In this document: one piece after another, positions 1 to 5,561 of the stretch
How positions within the stretch are numbered: the stretch's first letter is position 1
Layout: each line of letters begins with the position of its first letter
Made by a program: the position numbers and the translations under genes
Notes under the pieces: model-generated
What the model was told of the DNA's origin: nothing
The model's input: the letters and a program-made list of their open reading frames with translations, nothing else
Database searches by the model: none
NCBI GenBank assembly: GCA_002402245.1
Contig: NVVP01000006.1
Span: forward strand, 58,101 to 63,661
DNA: 5,561 bases
Origin: Gammaproteobacteria bacterium
GTDB lineage: Bacteria > Pseudomonadota > Gammaproteobacteria > Nitrosococcales > Methylophagaceae
Direction: 5' to 3'

Positions 1-1558
1 CTGTAAATGTACCTTGGCTGGTTAAAACCCCACCATCTAAAAAGGAAGATATTTGCGAGTAGCTTGTTTGAGCTAAAGAAGGCGCTCGAAATCCCGTGCT
101 AGCCGAGGCTCGAAGAAATACCTTAGAAGTGACATTATAATCGGCCGCAACTTTAATATTTGATGTTGAACCAAAATCTGAAAAGCTTTCATAACGCCCC
201 GCTGTCTCGAATGATAAATCATCTGTTAATTGATAAGTAATATCAGAATAAAGGGCGTAACTAGTTCTACTAGAATCGGTTTCATTTTCAGGCTTAAAGC
301 CAGCAAAACCTTGTGATGCCGTACCGGTATAAGAAGCAAGTTCACCTGCTTCTATTTTGTATTTTTCATAGCGATATTCTAGCCCTGCCGCTAAATCAAA
401 CTGGTTAAGTTTTTTCTTTATATCGAAATTAGTCGTGTTTTGAACAAAACTTAATGCGCCATTATTAAATGAGGTTGGTGATGCCATTGCCAAGCTATAG
501 TTCATGCTGTCATTCAATGAAAACTGCATTTGGTTATAGCCATAGCTATTACTTAAATCCCAGAAGTAACTATTTCCCCAAAGGCCATTAACCCCGACCG
601 CAATTGTGGTATCGACAATATCAGCATGAATAGCAGGTAAAAAACCATCTGGGAAAATTGGTCGAGTATTATCTGGGGTTCTAAAAAATGCACTCGCGTC
701 ACTGTTTCGGTGATTAAAGGTTGCATTAGAATAAAATACCAAGTCATTTTTTTGAGGCATTTCAGCATTAAATGTAGCTAAAATATTTTGTGAGTCAGGT
801 ATTCCCACATGTGTTTTTACTGCTGGCACAGCTAAACGACGGTCTGTTCCTGCTCGCTGTGTTTCATTTTGCTCTCGTAGGGATACACTCAAATTAACAA
901 AGCCATCATATTTAAGCGCTTGCGATATAAAACCATCAATATATATTTGGTCCCCATCACCTTGTTTACGTTGACCGACTGATGCCGTTAAACTATTTTG
1001 ATGGCCGATTCCTTTCAAAATAATATTAATAACACCGGCAATTGCATCTGAGCCATATTGTGCAGCGGCACCATCACGGAGTATTTCTATTTTCTCAATC
1101 GATTTAACTGCAATGGTATCAAGGTCGACACTACTTGAACCGCGACCTATAACACCATTAACATGAAGTAGTGATGATGAATGTATGCGCTTACCATTGA
1201 TTAACACTAAAACCTGATCAGAGCCCATTCCTCTCAAGGTAAAGGCTCGAACATGATCACTACCATCTGCAACGGAAGTTTCAGGCGCATTAAACCCTGC
1301 AACAAAGTAACGCAATACATCAGTTAATGAGGTTAAACCAGAACGGTTTATTTGTGTATAAGTGATCGCATCTACTGGCGTACGAGAGTGCAGGATATTT
1401 CTCGCGCCATTACGCGCGCCCACATCAGCTTTTAACTCTGTTTCAAGGCCGAGAATATCTTCTAGGCTTTCTTCAAATAAGTCTTCACTTGCATAAGCAC
1501 CTATACAAGTAGAAAATAGTGCAGCAACAATTAAAGTATTCAATGTTATTTGATACAT
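1..1558 (-). CDS. TonB-dependent outer-membrane receptor, N-terminal ~519 residues (3' end beyond window)
   Basis: This frame is open from ATG 1558 down to base 1, so plug and part of the barrel are present but the C-terminus is missing. Such receptors import a scarce ligand (siderophore, vitamin, sugar or peptide) across the outer membrane using TonB-ExbBD energy. Residues 1-23 form a signal peptide ending GAYA before SED. A short acidic segment (ESLEDILGLE, 31-39) precedes the plug, as in many marine receptors. The plug spans about residues 48-183 and carries VLVLINGKR (116-124) and the hallmark KIEILRDGAAAQYGSDAIAG (156-175) followed by VINIILK. Barrel strands follow, including TGFRAPSLAQ (488-497). 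Complete family members are usually 700-950 residues. Substrate cannot be read from the sequence. An in-frame GTG at 1570 has better Shine-Dalgarno spacing and is an alternative start. The gene lies downstream of, and co-oriented with, the YfiR-family gene. Family assignment is secure; ligand is unknown. Confidence 0.95.
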   Translation of the reverse strand, partial: MYQITLNTLIVAALFSTCIGAYASEDLFEESLEDILGLETELKADVGARNGARNILHSRTPVDAITYTQINRSGLTSLTDVLRYFVAGFNAPETSVADGSDHVRAFTLRGMGSDQVLVLINGKRIHSSSLLHVNGVIGRGSSSVDLDTIAVKSIEKIEILRDGAAAQYGSDAIAGVINIILKGIGHQNSLTASVGQRKQGDGDQIYIDGFISQALKYDGFVNLSVSLREQNETQRAGTDRRLAVPAVKTHVGIPDSQNILATFNAEMPQKNDLVFYSNATFNHRNSDASAFFRTPDNTRPIFPDGFLPAIHADIVDTTIAVGVNGLWGNSYFWDLSNSYGYNQMQFSLNDSMNYSLAMASPTSFNNGALSFVQNTTNFDIKKKLNQFDLAAGLEYRYEKYKIEAGELASYTGTASQGFAGFKPENETDSSRTSYALYSDITYQLTDDLSFETAGRYESFSDFGSTSNIKVAADYNVTSKVFLRASASTGFRAPSLAQTSYSQISSFLDGGVLTSQGTFT

Positions 1559-1576
1559 ATTCAATACCACTACATT

Positions 1577-1582
1577 CCCCTT
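1577..1582 (-). promoter_or_regulatory. Candidate Shine-Dalgarno (AAGGGG) that bears on the receptor start
   Basis: On the minus strand AAGGGG is followed by 6 bases and then an in-frame GTG (1570-1568), a normal spacing. The ATG at 1558 lies 18 bases from the motif, too far for usual use. Starting at GTG would add four residues before M-Y-Q and still leave an acceptable signal peptide. In-frame TTG at 1564 is a third option. The true start is therefore 1558, 1564 or 1570. Confidence 0.4.
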
Positions 1583-1640
1583 CAATATTGAGGCTATGCA
1601 GTGTTCGTGAGCAGAAGAATTCCTTATCCCTCTACGCGAA

Positions 1641-1652
1641 CCAATGAATTGG
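1641..1652. repeat. Short inverted repeat CCAAT-2-ATTGG in receptor leader
   Basis: Two 5-base arms (1641-1645 and 1648-1652) are separated by GA. The repeat lies just downstream of the putative receptor -10 element, at about the expected transcription start or early leader, and shares its TTGG with the larger inverted repeat at 1649-1676. It could be an operator half-set or chance. Confidence 0.35.
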
Positions 1653-1676
1653 CTTTTATTCCATTATATAAGCCAA
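1649..1676. repeat. Inverted repeat TTGGCTT-14-AAGCCAA enclosing the receptor -10
   Basis: Arms of 7 bases, TTGGCTT (1649-1655) and AAGCCAA (1670-1676), match perfectly as an inverted repeat around a 14-base AT-rich centre. The centre contains the TATAAT-like element of the receptor promoter. A dimeric regulator bound here would cover the promoter. The alternative is a weak hairpin; there is no T tract to make it a terminator. Confidence 0.45.
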
Positions 1677-1691
1677 GAATGCTTTAGCTAA
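1663..1691 (-). promoter_or_regulatory. Putative sigma70 promoter of the receptor gene
   Basis: Read on the minus strand, a perfect TATAAT lies at 1668-1663. At 17-base spacing the -35 position (1691-1686) reads TTAGCT, only 3 of 6 matches to TTGACA. Transcription would begin near 1656 and give a leader of roughly 90-100 bases. The good -10 with a poor -35 fits a promoter that needs an activator, but AT-rich DNA gives TATAAT by chance fairly often. Confidence 0.45.
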
Positions 1692-1694
1692 CAC

Positions 1695-1707
1695 ATGTCT
1701 AAGACAT
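1695..1707. promoter_or_regulatory. 13-base palindrome ATGTCT-A-AGACAT, candidate operator
   Basis: Perfect 6-base arms (1695-1700 and 1702-1707) flank a single central base. The site ends 4 bases upstream of the putative receptor -35, a usual place for an activator. No regulator family is claimed from the motif; it does not match the CRP/FNR consensus. Confidence 0.45.
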
Positions 1708-1749
1708 AAAACAATAACACACTCACAGTATTTTTTATCAGAATACTAA

Positions 1750-2259
1750 TTATTCAACTAATTCAGCAATTTTTAATAATGACGAGCTAATAAGCAAATG
1801 TTCTTGCTGTGAGACTTTTCGGTTTATCTTTAACTTTATTTTCTGCGCTGCAAAATAAATTTGGATGATGCCTTCTCTTTCTGCAAAACCACGCGTATCG
1901 CTGATGGTGAGAATATTTTTACCTGAAACAGCTTGTAGAATACGATCTAACTGAACGTGGCCAACATCGGGTATATAAAGAATTTGGGGGGAGGCAAGTT
2001 TATCAATACTATCAATATAATTAATTTCAATCGGTTTGTTTTTTATTTTCTTACCCTTATATGTGGAGTCTAATAACTCACCAAAAGGATTATTCAGTAC
2101 GGCAATCTTGAAGCTAACGTCATCAAAATTATCCCAGGTAACAAATTTTGCCACCTTGCCTATAATAACAGCGGTTAACTTATCCTCCGTTTCATAAGCA
2201 TGCACATGACCAACTGCACACAGCACACAGATAAAAATGAAATAACGGCACATACTCAT
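1750..2259 (-). CDS. YfiR-family (DUF4154) periplasmic protein
   Basis: This 169-residue protein has a signal peptide at about residues 1-21 (hydrophobic FIFICVLCAV, then HVHA before YE), so it should be periplasmic. Family hallmarks are visible: KFVTW (38-42) in the first helix, ILTISDTRGFAEREG (116-130), and ISSSLLKIAELVE (157-169) at the C-terminus. Its length is typical. In Pseudomonas aeruginosa YfiR binds the periplasmic part of the diguanylate cyclase YfiN (TpbB) and holds it inactive, while lipoprotein YfiB relieves this. Neither partner is in the window; the downstream gene is a TonB-dependent receptor. All three cysteines (C4, C11, C14) lie in the signal peptide, so the mature protein cannot form the disulfides known in Pseudomonas YfiR. 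AAGGAG stands 5 bases before ATG 2259, supporting that start; ATG 2253 is a less likely alternative. Family membership is firm; a cyclase-inhibiting role is inferred. Confidence 0.93.
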   Translation of the reverse strand: MSMCRYFIFICVLCAVGHVHAYETEDKLTAVIIGKVAKFVTWDNFDDVSFKIAVLNNPFGELLDSTYKGKKIKNKPIEINYIDSIDKLASPQILYIPDVGHVQLDRILQAVSGKNILTISDTRGFAEREGIIQIYFAAQKIKLKINRKVSQQEHLLISSSLLKIAELVE

Positions 2260-2286
2260 TCATGCTCCTTAAACAAACCTTTTAAC

Positions 2287-2316
2287 ACTATCGCGCAAAA
2301 CAATAATAGAAGTCAA
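2287..2316 (-). promoter_or_regulatory. Putative sigma70 promoter of the YfiR-family gene
   Basis: On the minus strand TTGACT (2316-2311, 5 of 6 matches to the -35 consensus) is followed by 18 bases and GATAGT (2292-2287, 4 of 6 matches to the -10). Transcription would start near 2280, giving a leader of about 20 bases that carries the AAGGAG ribosome site. Confidence 0.5.
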
Positions 2317-2385
2317 CCAAATTAGACAACAAACTCTTTGCTTGATCACAGTTTATTCGCCATAATCCATCCTCAATAACATATA

Positions 2386-2391
2386 TATAAT
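2386..2391 (+). promoter_or_regulatory. Possible -10 element of the yciB operon
   Basis: TATAAT occurs within the run ATATATATAATC, 31 bases before the yciB ATG. No recognisable -35 is found at 16-18 base spacing, so this is a weak call. The leader would be about 25 bases and carries no clear Shine-Dalgarno sequence ahead of the ATG. Confidence 0.35.
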
Positions 2392-2422
2392 CTTAAAACC
2401 TAAACCCTAAAAGACCCATCCA

Positions 2423-3016
2423 ATGAAATTATTTTTTGACTTTCTGCCTATAGCCCTCTTCTTTATCGCTTATAAATTTGGCGGTGGACTCTATAATTGG
2501 AACGGTCAAGAATATGATGTCAAAGGAATCTACGTCGCCACAGCTGTCATGATTGTCGCTTCATTACTCCAAGTAATCATCACTTACATCCTAAGTAAAA
2601 AGGTCGAAAAGTCACAACTTATTACTTTAGTATTAGTGCTTGTCCTTGGTGGAGCAACGTTATGGTTACAAAATCCAGACTTTATTAAATGGAAGCCAAC
2701 CGTGGTTAACTGGTTGTTTGCAGTTGCCTTTATTGCTACTCCACTGTTTAGCGATAAGTCATTGCTGGAGCGAATGATGGCAGAGCACATTGCACTGCCC
2801 AAATCTATTTGGTTTAAACTGAACATTGCTTGGATCGTATTTTTTATTGGTTCAGGGCTGGCCAATTTATATGTCGCGTTTAATTTCCCCGAAGAAACAT
2901 GGGTAAACTTCAAGTTATTTGGCTTGCTCGGATTAACCATTGTTTTTATTATTGGCCAATCTATTTACCTATCTAAACATGCTACTGAAGTGGCTAAACC
3001 AAGTGAGGAAGCCTAG
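2423..3016 (+). CDS. yciB: YciB (septation protein A / IspZ) inner-membrane protein
   Basis: A 197-residue polytopic inner-membrane protein of the YciB/IspZ family, linked to cell-envelope synthesis and septation in enterobacteria. About six hydrophobic segments are visible (roughly 2-19, 36-57, 65-82, 94-109, 131-153, 163-184). Family motifs include DFLP (6-9), KVEK (60-63), a GGATLW..NPDFIKWKPTV block (76-94), WFKLNIAW (130-137), GLANLYVAF (145-153) and WVNFKLFG (160-167). It is longer than the E. coli protein (179 residues), mostly through a polar insertion at about 20-35 between the first two membrane segments. The C-terminal tail (185-197) is hydrophilic. It heads an operon and ends 2 bases before yciI, a pair also adjacent in enterobacteria. 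The start has no good Shine-Dalgarno, but ATG 2423 begins exactly at the conserved MK-x-F-x-DFLP N-terminus. Identification is firm. Confidence 0.97.
   Translation: MKLFFDFLPIALFFIAYKFGGGLYNWNGQEYDVKGIYVATAVMIVASLLQVIITYILSKKVEKSQLITLVLVLVLGGATLWLQNPDFIKWKPTVVNWLFAVAFIATPLFSDKSLLERMMAEHIALPKSIWFKLNIAWIVFFIGSGLANLYVAFNFPEETWVNFKLFGLLGLTIVFIIGQSIYLSKHATEVAKPSEEA
3005..3009 (+). promoter_or_regulatory. Ribosome binding site of yciI inside yciB
   Basis: GAGGA lies in the last codons of yciB, 9 bases before the yciI ATG at 3019. With the 2-base gap between the genes this suggests coupled translation. Confidence 0.6.
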
Positions 3017-3018
3017 TC

Positions 3019-3318
3019 ATGCTCTATGCCATCATAAGTGAAGATGTCACTAATAGCCTCGCATTGCGACAAGCTGCGCGACCCGCTCACCTAGAACGAC
3101 TCTCAACGTTACAAACACAAGGGCGATTAATTATTGCAGGCCCCCACCCAGCCATTGATAATAATAACCCTGCTGATGCAGGCTTTACCGGTAGTTTAAT
3201 CGTCGCAGAATTTGTAGATCTTGCTCAAGCACAGGCATGGGCAGATCAAGACCCTTATGTTGAAGCGGGTGTCTATAATCATGTCACAGTGAAACCTTTC
3301 AAACAGGTTTTACCATGA
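3019..3318 (+). CDS. yciI: YciI family protein
   Basis: A 99-residue cytoplasmic protein of the YciI family, a small dimeric ferredoxin-like (alpha+beta barrel) fold. Its biochemical role is not established; a conserved histidine and aspartate form a putative active site in solved members. Visible motifs are RPAHLERL (21-28) with H24, GRLIIAGPHPAID (35-47), AGFTGS (54-59), AQAWADQDPY (71-80) and the C-terminal AGVYNHVTVKPFKQV (83-97). Length and sequence are very close to E. coli YciI (98 residues). It sits 2 bases after yciB and overlaps the following BolA-family gene by 4 bases (ATGA), so it is almost certainly cotranscribed. Identification is firm, function unknown. Confidence 0.97.
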   Translation: MLYAIISEDVTNSLALRQAARPAHLERLSTLQTQGRLIIAGPHPAIDNNNPADAGFTGSLIVAEFVDLAQAQAWADQDPYVEAGVYNHVTVKPFKQVLP

Positions 3319-3584
3319 CTAATACAGTGAGCTTGTTAGAAGACTTACTACAGTCTCTAAAGCCCATACACCTTACTATCCAAGACGACAGTCATTTACA
3401 TGCGGGTCACGCTGGTAATACTGGCGGAGGGCATTTTACATTACTCATTGTCAGTGATGATTTTACTGGCTTATCATTAATTAAACGTCATCGTTTGGTG
3501 TTCGATACCGTCGGGGATTTAATGAAAACACATATCCACGCTTTAAGTATTCAAGCTAAAACACCGGCTGAATTTAGCGCTTAA
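3315..3584 (+). CDS. BolA family protein
   Basis: An 89-residue BolA-fold protein. BolA proteins pair with monothiol glutaredoxins to bind or transfer [2Fe-2S] clusters and influence morphology, stress response and iron regulation. Motifs: an N-terminal helix (5-16), IQDDSHLHAGHAGN (22-35), GGGHFTLLIVSDDF (37-50), RHRLVFD (58-64) and the conserved IHALSI (74-79). H75 fits the invariant C-terminal cluster-ligand histidine; a loop histidine (H29, H32 or H40) could be the second ligand. The HAGHAG plus GGGHF loop resembles the subtype common in alphaproteobacteria and mitochondria rather than the morphogene BolA of E. coli. The start overlaps the yciI stop as ATGA, with AGG at 3305-3307 as a ribosome site. 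Family call is firm; the symbol is left blank because orthology to E. coli bolA or ibaG is not shown. Confidence 0.93.
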   Translation: MTNTVSLLEDLLQSLKPIHLTIQDDSHLHAGHAGNTGGGHFTLLIVSDDFTGLSLIKRHRLVFDTVGDLMKTHIHALSIQAKTPAEFSA

Positions 3585-3588
3585 GCTA

Positions 3589-5561
3589 ATGGCTAAGTCA
3601 TCGTCACAAAACCAAAAATTCCTGCAACAATTCGAGAGGCAACGTCTCAATAAAATATGCAACCGTATTATCGATTTACGTGGAAAAGTGGCCGGAGAAT
3701 GCCAAGCCTATACATTTGGTGGCAAGACGCATCATCTAGATGACCGAGGCTATTTATTAGCCAAACAATTACTCGCCCATTTTAATGGTCAATATACTTT
3801 TGGTGTTTATGAAGGCATTCTGAAAACACTCACACAGTTAAAACAATCTAAAAACAAACTAGATGAGAGCGGTCCAGCAGGTGCTTCGCAACTAGTCGAT
3901 AGCGTACAAATACCCTTCGTAAAATTTGAACACTTCTTACAACGGAAAGAAACACGGATTTTATACACCACACCAGTGGAACTGATGATTAATGATGTGC
4001 TTTACCATGCATCAACACTCGACATAACCAGCAGCTCAATTAATATTGTACTTAAACTGGCTTATACCATGACACAAGGTGATACCGTTCAAGTTCACTT
4101 TGCTGACCTTGTAAAACAATCTTCATTATTAAATAAAATAAACTATAAAGTACTGAATATAAGCCATGCTGATAACCGCACCACAGTTATTTTAACTCGG
4201 AATAAAAAAGATCAACCAAAAGTAACCGCATGGTTTGAGCAATGGGCAAATAAACATAATACGCCTGCTTATCTTGATCTTAATATTGAACTTTCCAACC
4301 TTACCAGCCGCTATTATTTGCGACTTTATACTCAATCATTAACTATGCCTTTACTCTGGCTTGGTCACTCAAAAGGCAGTGAAAATGTCAAAGCATTACA
4401 TTTAATGCCGGCAGCCGAGCCAGTGCTTAATAAGCTGCAAGATGATGAAGGTAATCTGCAATTATCCTTACTCCCCATAAGCAATCTGAGTACTTCACAG
4501 GATGATTTTATTGTCGTCATTTACCATGAAGATAATCAAACCACCAGCCTCTCAGCGCCAAGAAATAAAGCCCACTTAGTTGCAAAAGTGATTAAATGGC
4601 ATCAACAACATATTAATAGTCATCTATTGCTACTTAACAATACACAGTACCGCATCTCAGAGCATGATTTCAATCAAGAGATTCAGCCTATTGCTGATAA
4701 AAATGAATCCTATGCAACACAACTAGGTCAACGGTTAAACTCTATTCAGCAATCTATGACTATTATAGATATTAGTCATAGCTGTTCTCAACTAGATCCT
4801 ATTGCACTACTCGACAAAAATGAGCTTATTGTTCCGAACGGTGACCTCAGCATGAGTATCCCAGCTCAAGCTAATGACTTAAAATATCAAGTTGAACGCC
4901 ATACACAACGCTTTATATTACGTACTGAGATTCATGTTTCAATCAAAAATGAAATCTACAAAATAAGCAGTGATAATGCTTCAGATACCGGTTTATCATT
5001 CACCTTGCCCGAGAAAATTGAATTACCACCCAATACCCGTATTTTTGTCGATTTTGTTCGTTGGCAACGTCAAACAACACGCTCTAAATTCACCCATATC
5101 CCTTTTCTGGTTAAAAATACCCGTATTTGGCAAGGAAAAACTATTGTCGGTTTGGAGAGGGATATCACCAGCTGCTCTCCGGCAATTAATATTTCCTTTT
5201 CCGAAATAATGGAAAAAAATAAAGATAAGTTAACTCTGGATAATCAGCATATTATTTTGAGTCAAGAGACCCATATTTTCAGTAGCTTATTCTCAAAATC
5301 AATGACCGTGATACCTTTCTATTTAGGTAAAGATACAAATAATAATAGAGTCATACAAGCCATTGCGACCAGTAATAATAATAAGGCTGAACAATACCCC
5401 TCTTTATGGGTGGAACTTGATAATTACGTTATCTCATTTCTATCCATTCTTCAGGATATGGACAAAAATCAAGTTAATGTCAGCTTTGGCTTATATTGTT
5501 ATCAAGATAATCATGGCCAGTGGACTATTAATACCGAATATGATTTTTCATCTACCTCTCA
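3589..5561 (+). CDS. Large PilZ-domain protein, N-terminal ~657 residues (3' end beyond window)
   Basis: An open frame runs from ATG 3589 to the window end with no stop. No signal peptide or membrane segment is seen, so it is probably cytoplasmic. The clearest domain is a PilZ at about residues 433-525: R437-H-T-Q-R441 gives the RxxxR motif, and N463-A-S465-D-T-G468 gives [D/N]xSxxG, with VGLER (520-524) near its end. These residues bind cyclic di-GMP in PilZ proteins. An earlier region has RKETR (119-123) and D145-I-T-S-S-S150 with similar spacing, which looks like a second, degenerate PilZ domain lacking the glycine. Residues 1-110, 210-430 and 530-657 are not recognised; the N-terminal part looks helical. 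It begins 4 bases after the BolA-family stop with no clear Shine-Dalgarno, so translation is likely coupled. It is probably a cyclic di-GMP effector, but target and output are unknown. Confidence 0.88.
   Translation, partial: MAKSSSQNQKFLQQFERQRLNKICNRIIDLRGKVAGECQAYTFGGKTHHLDDRGYLLAKQLLAHFNGQYTFGVYEGILKTLTQLKQSKNKLDESGPAGASQLVDSVQIPFVKFEHFLQRKETRILYTTPVELMINDVLYHASTLDITSSSINIVLKLAYTMTQGDTVQVHFADLVKQSSLLNKINYKVLNISHADNRTTVILTRNKKDQPKVTAWFEQWANKHNTPAYLDLNIELSNLTSRYYLRLYTQSLTMPLLWLGHSKGSENVKALHLMPAAEPVLNKLQDDEGNLQLSLLPISNLSTSQDDFIVVIYHEDNQTTSLSAPRNKAHLVAKVIKWHQQHINSHLLLLNNTQYRISEHDFNQEIQPIADKNESYATQLGQRLNSIQQSMTIIDISHSCSQLDPIALLDKNELIVPNGDLSMSIPAQANDLKYQVERHTQRFILRTEIHVSIKNEIYKISSDNASDTGLSFTLPEKIELPPNTRIFVDFVRWQRQTTRSKFTHIPFLVKNTRIWQGKTIVGLERDITSCSPAINISFSEIMEKNKDKLTLDNQHIILSQETHIFSSLFSKSMTVIPFYLGKDTNNNRVIQAIATSNNNKAEQYPSLWVELDNYVISFLSILQDMDKNQVNVSFGLYCYQDNHGQWTINTEYDFSSTS

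Noticed and set aside
52..54. Possible lipoprotein cysteine C18 in the receptor signal peptide
   Set aside because: The residues before it (F-S-T) do not match a lipobox, and a normal signal peptidase I site GAYA follows at residue 23.
553..768. 71-codon minus-strand open frame
   Set aside because: It lies inside the receptor gene in another frame, and its product shows no family motif; the receptor frame is clearly the coding one.
1727..1747. AGTATT-9-AATACT inverted repeat just after the YfiR-family stop, as a terminator
   Set aside because: The stem is only 6 AT-rich pairs and no T run follows on the minus strand, so a Rho-independent terminator is not supported.
2335..2350. Possible CRP site around ATCACA upstream of yciB
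   Set aside because: Only one half (TCACA) matches; the other half at the required spacing reads TCTTT, so it is below any reasonable standard.
2395..2418. CCTAAA/CCCTAAA short repeats before yciB
   Set aside because: Two imperfect copies in AT-rich DNA; too short to be meaningful.
2584..2940. 118-codon minus-strand open frame
   Set aside because: It is antisense to yciB, whose protein is strongly conserved; the antisense product resembles nothing I recognise.
4970..5209. 79-codon plus-strand open frame
   Set aside because: It is an alternative frame inside the PilZ gene, overlapping the canonical PilZ motif and barrel; no ribosome site or recognisable domain.
5333..5384. Two AAT-rich runs coding for N-N-N in the PilZ protein
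   Set aside because: Short low-complexity asparagine runs are common in AT-rich genomes; they stay in frame and suggest only a flexible loop.

Overview
The window looks like chromosomal DNA from a marine or aquatic gammaproteobacterium, probably of the Alteromonadales/Shewanellaceae type. The signs are AT-rich coding DNA, a YciB-YciI pair very close to the enterobacterial proteins, a TonB-dependent receptor with the plug style common in these bacteria, and a large PilZ protein. This placement rests on remembered protein families, not on a database search. There are six genes, and two of them run off the window edges. I see no mobile element, CRISPR array, rRNA or tRNA, and no gene-free stretch longer than about 190 bases.

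Left half, minus strand (1-2259). A YfiR-family (DUF4154) periplasmic protein is followed, after a 191-base gap, by the first ~519 codons of an outer-membrane TonB-dependent receptor; the receptor's C-terminal barrel lies outside the window. The yfiR-like gene has a good sigma70-type promoter and Shine-Dalgarno sequence. The receptor appears to have its own promoter in the 191-base gap, surrounded by inverted repeats that could be operators.

Right half, plus strand (2423-5561). Four genes are packed as one apparent operon: yciB (inner-membrane septation/envelope protein), yciI (small ferredoxin-like-fold protein), a BolA-family gene, and a long PilZ-domain gene still open at the window end. 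Spacings are 2 bases, a 4-base ATGA overlap, and 4 bases, which suggests translational coupling. The two halves diverge from a 163-base intergenic region (2260-2422).

How they may work together: YfiR proteins are known for restraining a membrane diguanylate cyclase, and PilZ domains bind cyclic di-GMP, so both transcription units carry a link to cyclic di-GMP signalling. No cyclase or phosphodiesterase is present in the window. The YfiR-receptor pairing suggests an outer-membrane uptake or sensing function coupled to a periplasmic regulator. The PilZ gene is embedded in an envelope/iron-sulfur housekeeping operon. I find nothing that is clearly a wholly new system; the most notable points are the YfiR-receptor pair, the tandem-PilZ protein and its operon context, and the inverted repeats at the receptor promoter.
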